Of a DNA stretch of 64,000 nucleotides, positions 29,622-38,678 are shown one piece after another (the stretch's first letter is position 1; each line of letters starts with the position of its first letter). A program made the translations under genes and the position numbers. Under the pieces are notes generated by a model. It saw only the letters and a program-made list of their open reading frames with translations. It made no database searches and had not been told where the DNA came from. The DNA comes from Clostridia bacterium (GTDB taxonomy: Bacteria > Bacillota > Clostridia > Oscillospirales > RGIG577), in assembly GCA_017405765.1 (NCBI GenBank), contig JAFQZS010000027.1, positions 1 to 64,000 on the forward strand, read 5' to 3'.

Positions 29622-31064
29622 ATGCAGACGCGCACACGCTTTGCGCCAAGTCCCACGGGATATATGCACGTGGGCAATTTACGTACCGCACTTTACGCAT
29701 ATCTTATAGCGAAAAAGGATAAGGGCAGCTTTATACTGAGGATAGAAGATACAGACCGCGGCAGATTTATTGAAGGCGCGGTGGACGTTATATATAAGAC
29801 CTTGAAGGAGACGGGACTTAAGCACGACGAAGGCCCCGACGTGGGCGGAGATTACGGCCCTTACGTTCAGTCGGAGCGCATGGGCCTTTACATGGAATAT
29901 GCAAAGGAGCTTATTGCGCGCGGTCACGCATACTACTGCTTCTGCGGCAAGGACGAAGAGGAGCAGCCCCACGGCCACGACAATAAGGGCGCGCAGAAAT
30001 ATGACCGCCGCTGCCTGAGACTGAGCCCCGAGGAAGTAAAGGCCAATCTTTCTGCGGGCAAGCCGTTCGTTATAAGGCAGCGCATACCCGACGGAGGTTC
30101 GACTTCCTTTACCGACGAGGTGTACGGCACTATAACCGTTGACAACGACGAGATAGAGGATCAGATACTTATTAAGAGCGACGGGTTCCCGACTTATAAC
30201 TTTGCAAACGTCATAGACGATCACCTTATGGGGATCACGCATATAATCAGAGGCTCGGAATATCTTTCTTCAACGCCCAAGTATAACCTTCTTTATTCGG
30301 CGTTCGGCTGGGAGATACCTAAGTATGTTCATTGCCCGCCCGTTATGAAGGACGCGCAGAACAAGTTAAGCAAGCGCAACGGCGACGCATCTTACGAAGA
30401 CCTTATAGAAAAAGGATATTTAAGCGACGCCATCTTAAATTATATAGCGCTTCTCGGTTGGTCGCCCGGCGGCGAGCGTGAAAAATTTTCGCTTCCCGAG
30501 CTTGTAGAGGCGTTTTCCGTGTCGGGCATATCCAAGTCGCCCGCCATATTCGACCCGGCAAAGCTCGAATGGTTAAACGGCGAGTATATAAAGGCGCTCT
30601 CGCCCGAAGAATTCTATGAGATTGTAAAGGATCGTCTGTCGTCGTTTTTAAACGACAAGGACCTTGATATCTACACGCTTTCAACGCTTCTTCAGAAGCG
30701 GACGACAAAGCTTACCGATGTTACAGAGCAGTCCGACTTTTTAAACGAGCTTTCTGACTATGATCCGCAGATGTACGTTCATAAGAAAATGAAGACGACT
30801 CCCGAAAGCTCGCTTGCGGCGTTAAAGGAAACTCTCCCTGTGCTTTCCGAGCTTCAAACGTGGACTATAGATGCGATACACGACGCCATGATGGGTATTG
30901 TGGCGAAAAAGGGCGTTAAAAACGGTCAGATACTTTGGCCGCTGAGAACTGCCGTCTCGGGCAAGGCGGTGACTCCCGGCGGAGGCGTGGAGATTGCGTA
31001 TCTTTTAGGCAAAGACGAGACTTTAAGAAGAATAAACGCGGGAATAAAAAAGCTGGAACAGTAA
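29622..31064 (+). CDS. gltX: Glutamyl-tRNA synthetase
   Basis: 480 residues. Class I catalytic core with [20 protein letters not shown] (HIGH motif as HVGN), IEDTDRGRF, and the KMSKS motif in the form NKLSKRNGD. The anticodon-binding domain is complete at the C-terminus. CAAGGAGG precedes ATG by 9 nt. It charges tRNA-Glu, and in lineages without GlnRS also tRNA-Gln. Confidence 0.95.
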   Translation: MQTRTRFAPSPTGYMHVGNLRTALYAYLIAKKDKGSFILRIEDTDRGRFIEGAVDVIYKTLKETGLKHDEGPDVGGDYGPYVQSERMGLYMEYAKELIARGHAYYCFCGKDEEEQPHGHDNKGAQKYDRRCLRLSPEEVKANLSAGKPFVIRQRIPDGGSTSFTDEVYGTITVDNDEIEDQILIKSDGFPTYNFANVIDDHLMGITHIIRGSEYLSSTPKYNLLYSAFGWEIPKYVHCPPVMKDAQNKLSKRNGDASYEDLIEKGYLSDAILNYIALLGWSPGGEREKFSLPELVEAFSVSGISKSPAIFDPAKLEWLNGEYIKALSPEEFYEIVKDRLSSFLNDKDLDIYTLSTLLQKRTTKLTDVTEQSDFLNELSDYDPQMYVHKKMKTTPESSLAALKETLPVLSELQTWTIDAIHDAMMGIVAKKGVKNGQILWPLRTAVSGKAVTPGGGVEIAYLLGKDETLRRINAGIKKLEQ

Positions 31065-31107
31065 AACCATAAATATAAATTATAAATAAAAAAGGGAGGT
31101 AAAAGTT

Positions 31108-31764
31108 ATGGCAAAATTCAAGTGCAAGATATGCGGCGAGGTGTTTGAGGCTCCGAGCGCAGCCGAGGCTGTATGCCCCAAATGCAAGGCAAAGGGCGAC
31201 AAGTTGGAGGAAATAAAGACAGAGAATAAAAATCCGTATGCGGGCACGCAGACAGAGAAAAATCTTGAGGCGGCTTTTGCTGGCGAATCGCAGGCGCGCA
31301 ACAAGTATACGTATTATTCGTCTGTAGCTAAAAAGGAAGGTTATGAGCAGATAGCAGCTCTCTTCCTTAAAACGGCCGACAACGAAAAGGAACACGCAAA
31401 GATGTGGTTCAAGGAACTAAACGGCATAGGCAATACGGCCGAAAATCTCGCGGCGGCGGCCGACGGCGAGAATTACGAGTGGACAGATATGTACGAGGGC
31501 TTTGCAAAAACTGCCGAAGAGGAGGGCTTCCCCGTGCTTGCGGCCAAGTTCCGCATGGTAGCGGCTATAGAGAAGCATCACGAGGAGCGCTACCGCGCGC
31601 TTTTAAAGAATGTTGAGATCCAGGAAGTATTCAAAAAGAGCGAAGTGAAGGTTTGGGAATGCCGAAATTGCGGTCATATCGTAGTCGGAACGAACGCGCC
31701 GGAGCTTTGCCCCGTATGCGCTCATCCGCAGAGCTATTTCGAGATAAACGCAGAGAATTATTGA
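31108..31764 (+). CDS. Rubrerythrin with rubredoxin-like metal sites at both ends
   Basis: 218 residues. N-terminal zinc-ribbon/rubredoxin-like [11 protein letters not shown] with CPKCKAKG, then the four-helix ferritin-like diiron domain ([46 protein letters not shown]) and a C-terminal rubredoxin [10 protein letters not shown] with CPVCAHPQ. A peroxide-scavenging protein of anaerobes that reduces hydrogen peroxide with NADH via redox partners. Ribosome site GGGAGG. Own transcription unit after gltX. Confidence 0.92.
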   Translation: MAKFKCKICGEVFEAPSAAEAVCPKCKAKGDKLEEIKTENKNPYAGTQTEKNLEAAFAGESQARNKYTYYSSVAKKEGYEQIAALFLKTADNEKEHAKMWFKELNGIGNTAENLAAAADGENYEWTDMYEGFAKTAEEEGFPVLAAKFRMVAAIEKHHEERYRALLKNVEIQEVFKKSEVKVWECRNCGHIVVGTNAPELCPVCAHPQSYFEINAENY

Positions 31765-31781
31765 TATTTTTTAAAGAGTAA

Positions 31782-31867
31782 GCGGCGCGGCCTTTCGGCT
31801 TCGCCGCATAAGACAGTTTTATTACAATTGGCAGGTATGGCATGACCTTTGGGTCATGCCATACCTG
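31782..31867. terminator. Two hairpins between rubrerythrin and the minus-strand cluster
   Basis: GCGGCG/CGCCGC (31782-31807) precedes CAGTTTTATT and probably ends rubrerythrin. A perfect 16-bp stem, CAGGTATGGCATGACC with GGTCATGCCATACCTG (31832-31867), lies next to the minus-strand peptide gene stop and is likely its terminator. Confidence 0.65.
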
Positions 31868-31869
31868 TT

Positions 31870-32031
31870 TCATTTTACCTGCACCGCGCCGTGTTCGCCG
31901 ATGATCAGGGTAACGGTGCAGGGAATGGACACCGTGATGAGCCGTGTGCCGAATGAATCCACATATGCTTTTGGGGACAGGGCAGATGAAAGAGTAAGAA
32001 TGAGAATCAGTATGCCGATTGTTCTCTTCAT
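31870..32031 (-). CDS. Small secreted or membrane peptide, 53 residues
   Basis: ATG at 32031 opens KRTIGILILILTLSSALS, a clear signal-type hydrophobic segment, then about 33 residues with SFGTRLITVSIPCTVTLIIG and a C-terminal AVQVK, stop TGA at 31870-31872. It contains one cysteine. A GGGG-rich site lies 8 nt upstream. It follows the amber-interrupted secreted-protein gene by 32 bp on the same strand and is probably its operon partner. No family recognised. Confidence 0.5.
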   Translation of the reverse strand: MKRTIGILILILTLSSALSPKAYVDSFGTRLITVSIPCTVTLIIGEHGAVQVK

Positions 32032-32063
32032 CTGTCTTACCCCGATCTAATCAGCAGTTTTGT

Positions 32064-33281
32064 CTAATTAAGGTTCTCCAACGCGGAACTATAAGTGACC
32101 GTGGTCGTATACGTTCCGGGCACAGCAGAATACCAGTCACTTTCCGTGATTATCAGAAGTGCCGAAGGGCAAGACGAAGTCGTAAAATACCCGGCGGGGA
32201 TGCTGCCACCCTGTAAGTTCAAATAGGAGTAATATCCAAGCCTGCGCATCTCGTTGGCAGGGATCTCCCTTTCACCGCCGAGATATACTACGGTGAAGGG
32301 GATCGTATTGGTCCCGCTTGTCAGAGTTCCGGTATGCTGCATATAGTAGGAAATACGCCTGTTGTGACCGAGCAGATCCTGATTTTCGGCGTCGCAGGTA
32401 ATAAACGTATTGTCGCTTGTGAAGATGGGTGTTCCGTCCGGCTCAAAGGTACTGATCGTCACGCTGGCCGGGATGTTCAGCGTCCACTCAGGCGACGCCT
32501 GCGTCTCGACAGTATAATAAAGGATATACTCGCCGAGAGAGGTATACCGGGTAGCCTGTCTGCCGTTAACGGTGAGCGTCGTATCATTTGTCAACGTATA
32601 GCTTCCTTCTTCGCCGGTTTTGACTTTGATTTTGACGATGATCGTATAGGTTTTTCCGTCCTCAAATGTATCGGAATCGGTCATAACAGTATCTCCGTCT
32701 TTGATTACGATACTGTCTACTTCATAGTGAGCTTCGTCGGGGACTGTTCCGTTCAGGTTGGGTTGTGCGCCCGCAGCCGGAAGCGTCATAGTCACAGAAG
32801 CATCTGTGATCGCTGTGCTCGAAGAAGACCCGGCAGGGACTGTGTATTCAAGCGTATAGATTCCGGTTTCCTAATTTAGAGTATTCTTATTTGCTGAGAG
32901 GGTATTGTTTACGGTCAGCGTATTCAGACCGCCTTCTGTATTGTCGAACTTGTAAGGATTGATACGGTCGATTTGAATGGCGAGCGTGTATGTTTTTCCC
33001 GCTTCATAGGTGTAAGTGGTACTGTCATATAGATTGCTGCCGTTCTCGTCCACAACTGAGGTGATTTGCGCGGTATACTTTTCGGCGTCTGCTGTGTTTG
33101 CCGCAAAAGACGGATTTGCTCCGGCAGAGGGCAGACGGATCGTCACACTTGCGCTTGTGATGATCTGCGCCTCCGGGATCGTAACCGTAAGAGTCTGGCT
33201 GCCGCTGGTGTCTGCATACGCCGTTAGGGACAGACAGCACAACAAAGTGAGTGCCAGCACGATAGCAAAAAATCTTTTCAT
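32064..33281 (-). pseudogene. Secreted repeat protein interrupted by in-frame TAG
   Basis: A single frame runs 33281 to 32064 (404 residues if the TAG is bridged). It has signal peptide KRFFAIVLALTLLCCLSLTA and two copies of a beta domain: ITSASVTIRLPSAGANPSFA (first) and ITDASVTMTLPAAGAQPNLN (second), each ending near GKTYTLAIQI or GKTYTIIVKI. A third beta region follows (PEWTLNIPASVTIS). TAG at 32871-32873 splits it after residue 136. Downstream codons (ETGIYTLEYTVPAG) continue the same style, so the gene is either recently inactivated or read through. No sortase or SLH anchor seen. Confidence 0.75.
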
Positions 33282-33314
33282 GGTCTTTCCTCCTGTAGTA
33301 TTATATGTCTTGAA

Positions 33315-33914
33315 TCAATAGACTTTCAGCTTAATAGGACTGTTTGCGCCGTTCAAGGGTGTTTTTGCAGCGTCGTTAGTGACGCATTCATAGATTAAAT
33401 TAGCGTCATATTCTCCGGGAGAAAGGGTATGTACCAGCACCATCGGCGCTGAGGTTTCGCCGGGTTTCAGAAATGTTGACTGCCATAGTACTTCTCCGTC
33501 CATGAAGATGGTGACGCGAAACTGGGCAAAATTTTCCGCAGGATTGGTAAATGTTTTGGCCTGCTCCGTCTTATCCGCGTCCAGGTTGATCCATGCCATC
33601 TGCGGCAGCGCGATCTGATCAGTCAAGTGTTCCTGGGTTTCGGTCAGGGCAGCGGGCGCTTCGATCGCCTGGCTTGTCGGTGCGTCTTTGTTTCTCGTCA
33701 TGATAGCCCAAACAGCGACAAGGATCGCCAGGATCGCGATAACGGCAAAAACGATCAGAAGGATATCCCGGCGATCCTTTCCTTTCTTCTTTTCGGATGA
33801 TACATGCTTGCCGATTGTTGTCACCTCCCCGATCAGTTTCTCCGGAGGGAAGAGAAAGCCCTCCTTCGGCAGTCTCGAAGGAGGGCAAGAACACCATATA
33901 ATCCCCCGAGGCAT
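33315..33914 (-). CDS. Single-pass membrane protein, unknown family
   Basis: The hydrophobic segment ILLIVFAVIAILAILVAVWA follows a lysine-rich stretch (SSEKKKGKDRRD), so the C-terminal 125 residues are probably extracytoplasmic; they contain IFMDGEVLWQSTFLKPGETS, beta-rich. The true start is uncertain: GGGGAGGTGACA at about 33819-33830 is a strong ribosome site, but the in-frame codons just after it are not standard starts. The ORF opens at 33914. Co-oriented with the secreted repeat protein and separated from it by 33 bp, likely one operon. Confidence 0.55.
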   Translation of the reverse strand: MPRGIIWCSCPPSRLPKEGFLFPPEKLIGEVTTIGKHVSSEKKKGKDRRDILLIVFAVIAILAILVAVWAIMTRNKDAPTSQAIEAPAALTETQEHLTDQIALPQMAWINLDADKTEQAKTFTNPAENFAQFRVTIFMDGEVLWQSTFLKPGETSAPMVLVHTLSPGEYDANLIYECVTNDAAKTPLNGANSPIKLKVY

Positions 33915-33923
33915 AATACGCGT

Positions 33924-34084
33924 CTCAGAGGCTTTGTCTGTCCTCAGAAGCTTTGTCTGTCCTCAGAGGCTTTGTCTGTCCTCAGAGGCTTTGTCTGTCC
34001 TCAGAGGCTTTGTCTGTCCTCAGAGGCTTTGTCTGTCCTCAGAGGCTTTGTCTGTCCTCAGAGGCTTTGTCTGTCCTCAGAGGA
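33924..34084. repeat. Minisatellite: eight 19-bp tandem units plus a partial unit
   Basis: Unit CTCAGAGGCTTTGTCTGTC starts at 33924, 33943, 33962, 33981, 34000, 34019, 34038 and 34057, with a partial at 34076. Only unit 2 differs (AGAAGC for AGAGGC). The period is not a multiple of 3, and open frames through it are translation artefacts of the 57-bp super-period. It lies just upstream of the membrane-protein gene on the minus strand. Confidence 0.9.
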
Positions 34085-34196
34085 CTAAGGTTATAATAAT
34101 CCTTTTTAAGGATGCCACAAACTCATAGAAAAGTCAAGGCTTTTGGGGTGTTACATACTGAGATATTTAACTTCAACTAAAAGCATAGCAAATAAA

Positions 34197-34228
34197 GATG
34201 CGCCGTTTTCGGGGGCGTCTTTTTTTAT
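34197..34228 (-). terminator. Terminator near the phosphoesterase gene end
   Basis: GATGCGCC pairs with GGGGGCGTC, flanked by a T-run on the plus strand and an A+T-rich tail on the minus strand, next to the stop of the minus-strand phosphoesterase gene. Confidence 0.5.
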
Positions 34229-34230
34229 TA

Positions 34231-35439
34231 TCACAGAGCAAACCGCGTATGGTCGCGTCCCGCTTCTTTTCGCACCGACGAAAGATACCGCCCCGTGAAC
34301 GTGCCGCTCCTTTCCCACAGAGCGCCGAGGCGTCCGTTTGGGTCACGGTCTTCAAGAGAGCGCAGGTCGCCCGAAAAATAGGCGAAATTCGCTTCCTGCG
34401 CATATGATATCATCGCACGCTTTTCATCGGATGAGAAGGGCTTATCCGAAAGCTCCTTAGTCGTTTGAAGCGCTGTCTTTTCGTCCATGCGGCGGCGGGC
34501 ATAATCGGCGAACGAAAGAAGGTTCTTATCGCTCATCTTTTGCGAAAGAGCCCATGAGGAAACGTCTGCGCGCCTTGTAGTATAGCAAAGCTCGTCGCCG
34601 TCCAAGGTGACGACGCCGTATTGACATGCGCCTACCGGCAGCGCGGAGGTCGCGATCTCCGTAACGCCGCCCTTCGTTAAAATGTGCTGTATATGCATAT
34701 GCCCGCTCAAAAAGAGGCGTACGCCGTATTTTTCAAACAATTCGTAAAGAGCGGCCGCGTTCTTTATGACGTAGCCCTTATCGAATATGGAGTGACGAAA
34801 CAGATTCTGATGTCCGACTGCGATGATGCGCATCCCGTTTCGCCGCGCATCAAAAAGCTTTGCCTCGAGCCATGAAAGAGTGTCTAAAGACACGCCGCAC
34901 GGGCAGGCGGGGGAGTTCGCGTCGAGCATCACAATGAGCGTACCGCAAAGATCGAAAGTATACGAAAGCGAGGCCGCATCGCGACTTTTTGCGCCGCCGT
35001 ATCCGAAATCACCGTAGATGTCGATAAAGCCGCCGCTCGTTACGGATCCTGTCTCTGTTACGTGTGTACCCGAGAATGAGAACGCTTTTTTATTCGATAT
35101 ATCATGATTTCCCGTAGTAACCAGCACGCATATGCCCGCGTCCTTTATAGGCTTCAGCTTTTTGGCAAGCCGCAAGTGGCTTTCTTTTTCGCCGTTAAAG
35201 CTCAAATCGCCTGCGATTATAAGCGCATCGGGGCGCATTTGCGCGATCTCGTGGAAAAAAGCGTCTGTCAGCGCATCGCCGTATTCTACGGTCTTGGCGT
35301 CGTTCGATACGACAAGACGCGAAAAAAGCCCGTTGTTTTCCATAAGAGAGGGCGAAAGATAATGTATATCTGCCGCCACAGCTATTTTAATCTTATGCTC
35401 ATATGCCTTTTTATCCGCGTTTTTCATGTGATCAGTCAT
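34231..35439 (-). CDS. Calcineurin-like metallophosphoesterase
   Basis: 402 residues. Metal-binding motifs are all present in order: AADIHYLS, IIAGDLSFNGEKE, VTTGNHDIS, VGHQN, and GHMHIQH. No signal peptide. The C-terminal 130 residues (ALSQKMSDKNLLSFADYARR) are helical and outside the core. A cytosolic phosphoesterase of unknown substrate. It lies 17 bp downstream of a methyltransferase gene on the same strand. Confidence 0.88.
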   Translation of the reverse strand: MTDHMKNADKKAYEHKIKIAVAADIHYLSPSLMENNGLFSRLVVSNDAKTVEYGDALTDAFFHEIAQMRPDALIIAGDLSFNGEKESHLRLAKKLKPIKDAGICVLVTTGNHDISNKKAFSFSGTHVTETGSVTSGGFIDIYGDFGYGGAKSRDAASLSYTFDLCGTLIVMLDANSPACPCGVSLDTLSWLEAKLFDARRNGMRIIAVGHQNLFRHSIFDKGYVIKNAAALYELFEKYGVRLFLSGHMHIQHILTKGGVTEIATSALPVGACQYGVVTLDGDELCYTTRRADVSSWALSQKMSDKNLLSFADYARRRMDEKTALQTTKELSDKPFSSDEKRAMISYAQEANFAYFSGDLRSLEDRDPNGRLGALWERSGTFTGRYLSSVRKEAGRDHTRFAL

Positions 35440-35456
35440 AACAGCACTCTCTTTTT

Positions 35457-36077
35457 TTATATATCCTTACGACCCACGGCGCATACCCAGCGCCCGTTTT
35501 CATGAGTATAGGCCAAAACAGTTGAAAATCCCGCGCCGCGCATAAGACAGGCAAGCTCGTCTGCCGAATAAAACGTCATAGAAAGCGCGCGGCCTATCTC
35601 CTCGTTCCCCGACAGACAGCCGTCCTCGTTGCATACAAGGAAAACGCCGCCGGGGGAAAGCATACTCAATATGTTTTTGAACGCGGAGGCGGCATTTTTC
35701 CAATAATACGTCGTTTCAAACGCAGTTACCGCGTCAAATGTGACGTCTTTATATAAAAGCGCGTCTGCGTCCGAAAGCGTGAGCGTAAGTCGTCCCGCCT
35801 TTATAAGCGAGGAGCAGAGCGAGGCCGTCTTTTTAAGGCTTGCCTGTGATATGTCGGCGCCGTAAAGATGCGAAAGCGGCGCGGCCTTGGCCATGTTGTA
35901 AAGGTTTTTTCCGCCGCCGCAGCCGACGTCGAGGATATTCTTAGCATTTTCTACGGAAATATGTCCGTGTCCCCATGCATACAGCAGCGCGTGATGCTCG
36001 TTCATGCGCTCGAGCATGAGGCGGCCGTATTCATCGTCGCGCGGGTTTGCCGCATTCAGAGTGACCTTATCTATCAT
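35457..36077 (-). CDS. SAM-dependent class I methyltransferase
   Basis: 206 residues. Motif I ILDVGCGGGKNL, motif II region YGADISQASLKK and motif IV-like FDAVTAFETTYYWKN, typical of small-molecule methyltransferases (Methyltransf_11/25). Length normal for a stand-alone domain. Upstream of the phosphoesterase gene, likely co-transcribed. Substrate unknown. Confidence 0.88.
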   Translation of the reverse strand: MIDKVTLNAANPRDDEYGRLMLERMNEHHALLYAWGHGHISVENAKNILDVGCGGGKNLYNMAKAAPLSHLYGADISQASLKKTASLCSSLIKAGRLTLTLSDADALLYKDVTFDAVTAFETTYYWKNAASAFKNILSMLSPGGVFLVCNEDGCLSGNEEIGRALSMTFYSADELACLMRGAGFSTVLAYTHENGRWVCAVGRKDI

Positions 36078-36267
36078 ATATGAGCCTCCTTGTACGATAT
36101 ATTCATATTACCACATTTAAGCGGCGTATGCATGCGCGAGGGCGAAGTTTTGAGGCGGTAAGGGCGTTTACAAAAAAACAGAGTTATAATTTTATAAAAA
36201 ATTACTTCAATTTATCCGACATTTTGGCGTCATCAATTGTATTAGCAGTGAAAGGAGGCAAGGCGAG

Positions 36268-36768
36268 ATGTCAAAATCTTTGCTGCGCACTGACAAAGAG
36301 ATTGCGGAAATTTATGTACGCCACGTTACGACGGTTTATCGGGTCTGCTTTGCTTATATGAAAAATCCCGCCGATACAGAGGATGCGGTTCAGGATACAT
36401 TCTTTCGGCTGATCAAGAGCGCTCCCGCTTTTTGCAGTGAAAATCATGAAAAGGCATGGCTGATAAGAACCGCTTCAAACGTATGTAAAAATGTTCTGCG
36501 GCATTGGTGGCGGAAGCGGAAGAATATAGAAGATTTCTATGATCTTCATGGCCCGGACAAAATTGAGACAGATGACGTTTTTCATGTGGTCATGGAGCTT
36601 CCTGAAAAGTACAGGACCGTAGTCTATCTGTATTACTGCGAGGGATACAGCGGCGCGGAAATCGCAGACATCATGAAGAAGCCGCAATCGACAGTCCGCA
36701 ATTATCTGCACGAAGCTCGTGCCATCCTCAAAGAAAGGTTAGGTGATGATTTCAATGAAGAACAGTAA
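36268..36768 (+). CDS. ECF-type sigma factor
   Basis: 166 residues. Region 2: YVRHVTTVYRVCFAYMKNPA, DTEDAVQDTFFRLIK, WLIRTASNVCKNVLRHWWRK. Region 4: LPEKYRTVVYLYYCEGYSGA and QSTVRNYLHEARAILKERL. Start after AAAGGAGG. Its 3' end overlaps the next gene, probably its regulator. Ile codons here are mainly ATC/ATT, unlike the dus-linked sigma gene. Confidence 0.9.
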   Translation: MSKSLLRTDKEIAEIYVRHVTTVYRVCFAYMKNPADTEDAVQDTFFRLIKSAPAFCSENHEKAWLIRTASNVCKNVLRHWWRKRKNIEDFYDLHGPDKIETDDVFHVVMELPEKYRTVVYLYYCEGYSGAEIADIMKKPQSTVRNYLHEARAILKERLGDDFNEEQ

Positions 36769-37510
36769 AATCATTGCTTCATGGGATAAAATCGAACCGA
36801 GCGATTCCGCAAACGAGCGTATGCTTTCTGCAATACTTGAGGAAAACCGCCGTGTTCACAAAAGAAAGGATAAGGCGATTTTTGTGTCACGCACCGAAAA
36901 GGCAAAAAAACTGTGTTTTTCTGCCGTAGTCTGTCTGGCGGCGCTTATTGCAATAATCGGAATTGCAGGCATCAATCTTAATTGGTTCGGCACAAAGGAC
37001 ATTGTCGGAAGTGATGCGGGAACGGGCGTTGACGGTACGGTGATGCCCGGCGGCTCTGTGCCCGAAGGCATTGATCCCGTGGTGTCGAGCGTTGCCGTAT
37101 ATCCCGCAGATAAAAGCCTGGCGGACATTGCGGACGCATCGCTGAAAGAACTTACCGAGGATGAGGCGTACAGCTTTGAAAAATTGAGCACGCATCTTCC
37201 GTCTGCGGCCGTTGACGGGTACCGCTTCGGGAATGCAAGCCTTTATGAAACAACAATGAAGGACGGGAGCAAGTATTATATGTTGAGGGTCGATTTTACG
37301 ACTGGCGACGGGAATACCGCAGATTATTCGGTTCAGGTGACGAATTTTGAACCGCAGACCGAAGACGCAATTCTTACGTCGGATAACATCCCAAGTAATA
37401 TTTCCGAAACGGGATACTTTCATTTTGTGATGAGCGGCATATACTTCGGCATGAATCCGGGCGATTTGACTTATGAAGAGATCATGCTGGTCGTTAATTC
37501 GATTGACTGA
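36755..37510 (+). CDS. Probable membrane anti-sigma or sigma-linked protein
   Basis: 251 residues; ATG 36755 is placed 7 nt after AGGTGAT, a long match to the 16S anti-SD, and overlaps the sigma gene. N-terminal 60 residues are cytoplasmic and charged (IIASWDKIEPSDSANERMLS). One membrane helix (LCFSAVVCLAALIAIIGIAG, about 50-69) and an extracytoplasmic domain (SLADIADASLKELTEDEAYS) follow. No zinc-finger cysteines, so it differs from classical ZAS anti-sigmas; role inferred from position. Confidence 0.75.
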   Translation: MKNSKIIASWDKIEPSDSANERMLSAILEENRRVHKRKDKAIFVSRTEKAKKLCFSAVVCLAALIAIIGIAGINLNWFGTKDIVGSDAGTGVDGTVMPGGSVPEGIDPVVSSVAVYPADKSLADIADASLKELTEDEAYSFEKLSTHLPSAAVDGYRFGNASLYETTMKDGSKYYMLRVDFTTGDGNTADYSVQVTNFEPQTEDAILTSDNIPSNISETGYFHFVMSGIYFGMNPGDLTYEEIMLVVNSID

Positions 37511-37597
37511 TAATAAAAAAGCGTAATACAGACAAAGGCGCCTCGCTGCCGGTAAAGTGCCCGCAGATATCCGCGCCCTATGCGCGCCAATTTTATC

Positions 37598-37626
37598 TTG
37601 ACAAATGTTAGCAAATGCGTTAATAT
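37598..37626 (+). promoter_or_regulatory. Promoter of the thiamine operon
   Basis: TTGACA (37598-37603), 17-bp spacer, TAATAT (37621-37626). The TPP aptamer begins about 10 nt after the -10. Confidence 0.75.
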
Positions 37627-37633
37627 AATTAAC

Positions 37634-37722
37634 AAAGAGGGGAGCTCGCGCGAGCGGGCTGAGAAATGGCTTTTCGCCTATACCCATAACCTGATTTGGA
37701 TAATGCCAACGTAGGGAAATAA
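37634..37722 (+). ncRNA. TPP riboswitch aptamer (THI element)
   Basis: Shows the conserved thi-box order: GGGGAGC, GGGCTGAGAAATGGC, ATACCCATAACCTGATTTGG, then ATAATGCCAACGTAGGGAA. It binds thiamine pyrophosphate. Placed between the promoter and an intrinsic terminator upstream of thiD, so it most likely controls premature termination. Confidence 0.95.
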
Positions 37723-37752
37723 GAAGCCGCGGGCAAAAGAAAGTCCTTTCGG

Positions 37753-37790
37753 GCGGAAAACCTCTTTTGGGTTTTCCGCTTTTTGTTTTG
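37753..37790 (+). terminator. Riboswitch-controlled terminator before thiD
   Basis: GCGGAAAACC (37753-37762) pairs with GGTTTTCCGC (37770-37779), followed by TTTTTGTTTT. A segment between aptamer and hairpin (CCTTTCGGGCGG) could take part in an antiterminator. Confidence 0.85.
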
Positions 37791-37870
37791 CGCACACACA
37801 GCGGCAGATCGGGGGCACCACCTTCTGTCGCATAAGAAAAGTAATGCAATCTGTTTGGGAGATGATTTAA

Positions 37871-38674
37871 ATGAAAACAGCATTAACGATCGCCGGAAGC
37901 GACACCGGCGGAGGCGCCGGAATACAAGCGGATATAAAGACGATGACGGTAAACGGCGTGTACGCCATGAGCGCGCTTACGGCGCTCACCGCGCAGAATA
38001 CCGTGGGTGTGCAGGCGATATACGAGATAACGCCCGAGTTCCTTTCGCAGGAGCTTGACAGCATATTCACCGATTTTACGCCCGACGCAGTAAAGATAGG
38101 TATGGTATTCTCGATACCGCAGATAAAGGTAATCGCAGAGAAGTTGAAACAATACGGCGCAAAGAACGTCGTTTTGGATCCCGTTATGGTGGCTACGAGC
38201 GGCTCGAAGCTCATAAACGACGACGCGGTAGAAGCGTTAAAGACGTATCTTATACCGATGGCGGACGTAGTGACCCCGAATATCCCCGAAGCCGTTATCC
38301 TTTCGGGCATGGAGATAAAGAGCGCCGAGGATATGGAGACGGCAGCAAAGAAGATAGGCGACGAATTCGGCTGCGCCGTGCTTTTGAAGGGCGGCCACAG
38401 CTTAAACGACGCGAACGACCTTTTATACCGCGACGGCGGTTTCAAATGGTTCAAGGGCAGACGCATAGACAATCCCAACACGCACGGCACGGGCTGCACG
38501 CTTTCGAGCGCGATAGCGTCGAATCTTGCGAAGGGATTCGATATGGACACGGCGGTGGAGCGCTCGAAGGAGTATATCTCCGGCGCGCTCGAAGCGATGC
38601 TCGATTTAGGCCGAGGCTCCGGTCCGATGAAGCATGCCTTCAACGTGACGGGCTATTTCGCCGAGGAGAGGTGA
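37871..38674 (+). CDS. thiD: Hydroxymethylpyrimidine (phosphate) kinase
   Basis: 267 residues of the ribokinase-like ThiD family: TIAGSDTGGGAGIQADIKT at the start, DPVMVATSG, TPNIPEA, LLKGGH and the anion-hole motif NTHGTGCTLSSAIA. It phosphorylates HMP to HMP-PP for thiamine synthesis. First gene behind the TPP riboswitch; tenA starts 4 bp after its stop. Not fused to ThiE. Confidence 0.95.
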   Translation: MKTALTIAGSDTGGGAGIQADIKTMTVNGVYAMSALTALTAQNTVGVQAIYEITPEFLSQELDSIFTDFTPDAVKIGMVFSIPQIKVIAEKLKQYGAKNVVLDPVMVATSGSKLINDDAVEALKTYLIPMADVVTPNIPEAVILSGMEIKSAEDMETAAKKIGDEFGCAVLLKGGHSLNDANDLLYRDGGFKWFKGRRIDNPNTHGTGCTLSSAIASNLAKGFDMDTAVERSKEYISGALEAMLDLGRGSGPMKHAFNVTGYFAEER

Positions 38675-38678
38675 GCTT

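Noticed and set aside
20270-33281. Reassignment of stop codons to explain the many in-frame stops
   Set aside because: The interrupted genes carry TAA, TAG and TGA in mixture, and healthy genes (for example tenA, thiX, abiEi) end with TAG, TAG and TGA. Decay or local readthrough is simpler.
33688-34128. Plus-strand frame encoding repeated FVCPQRLCLSSEALSVLRG
   Set aside because: Created by the 19-bp tandem repeat read in three frames; no ribosome site or family resemblance.
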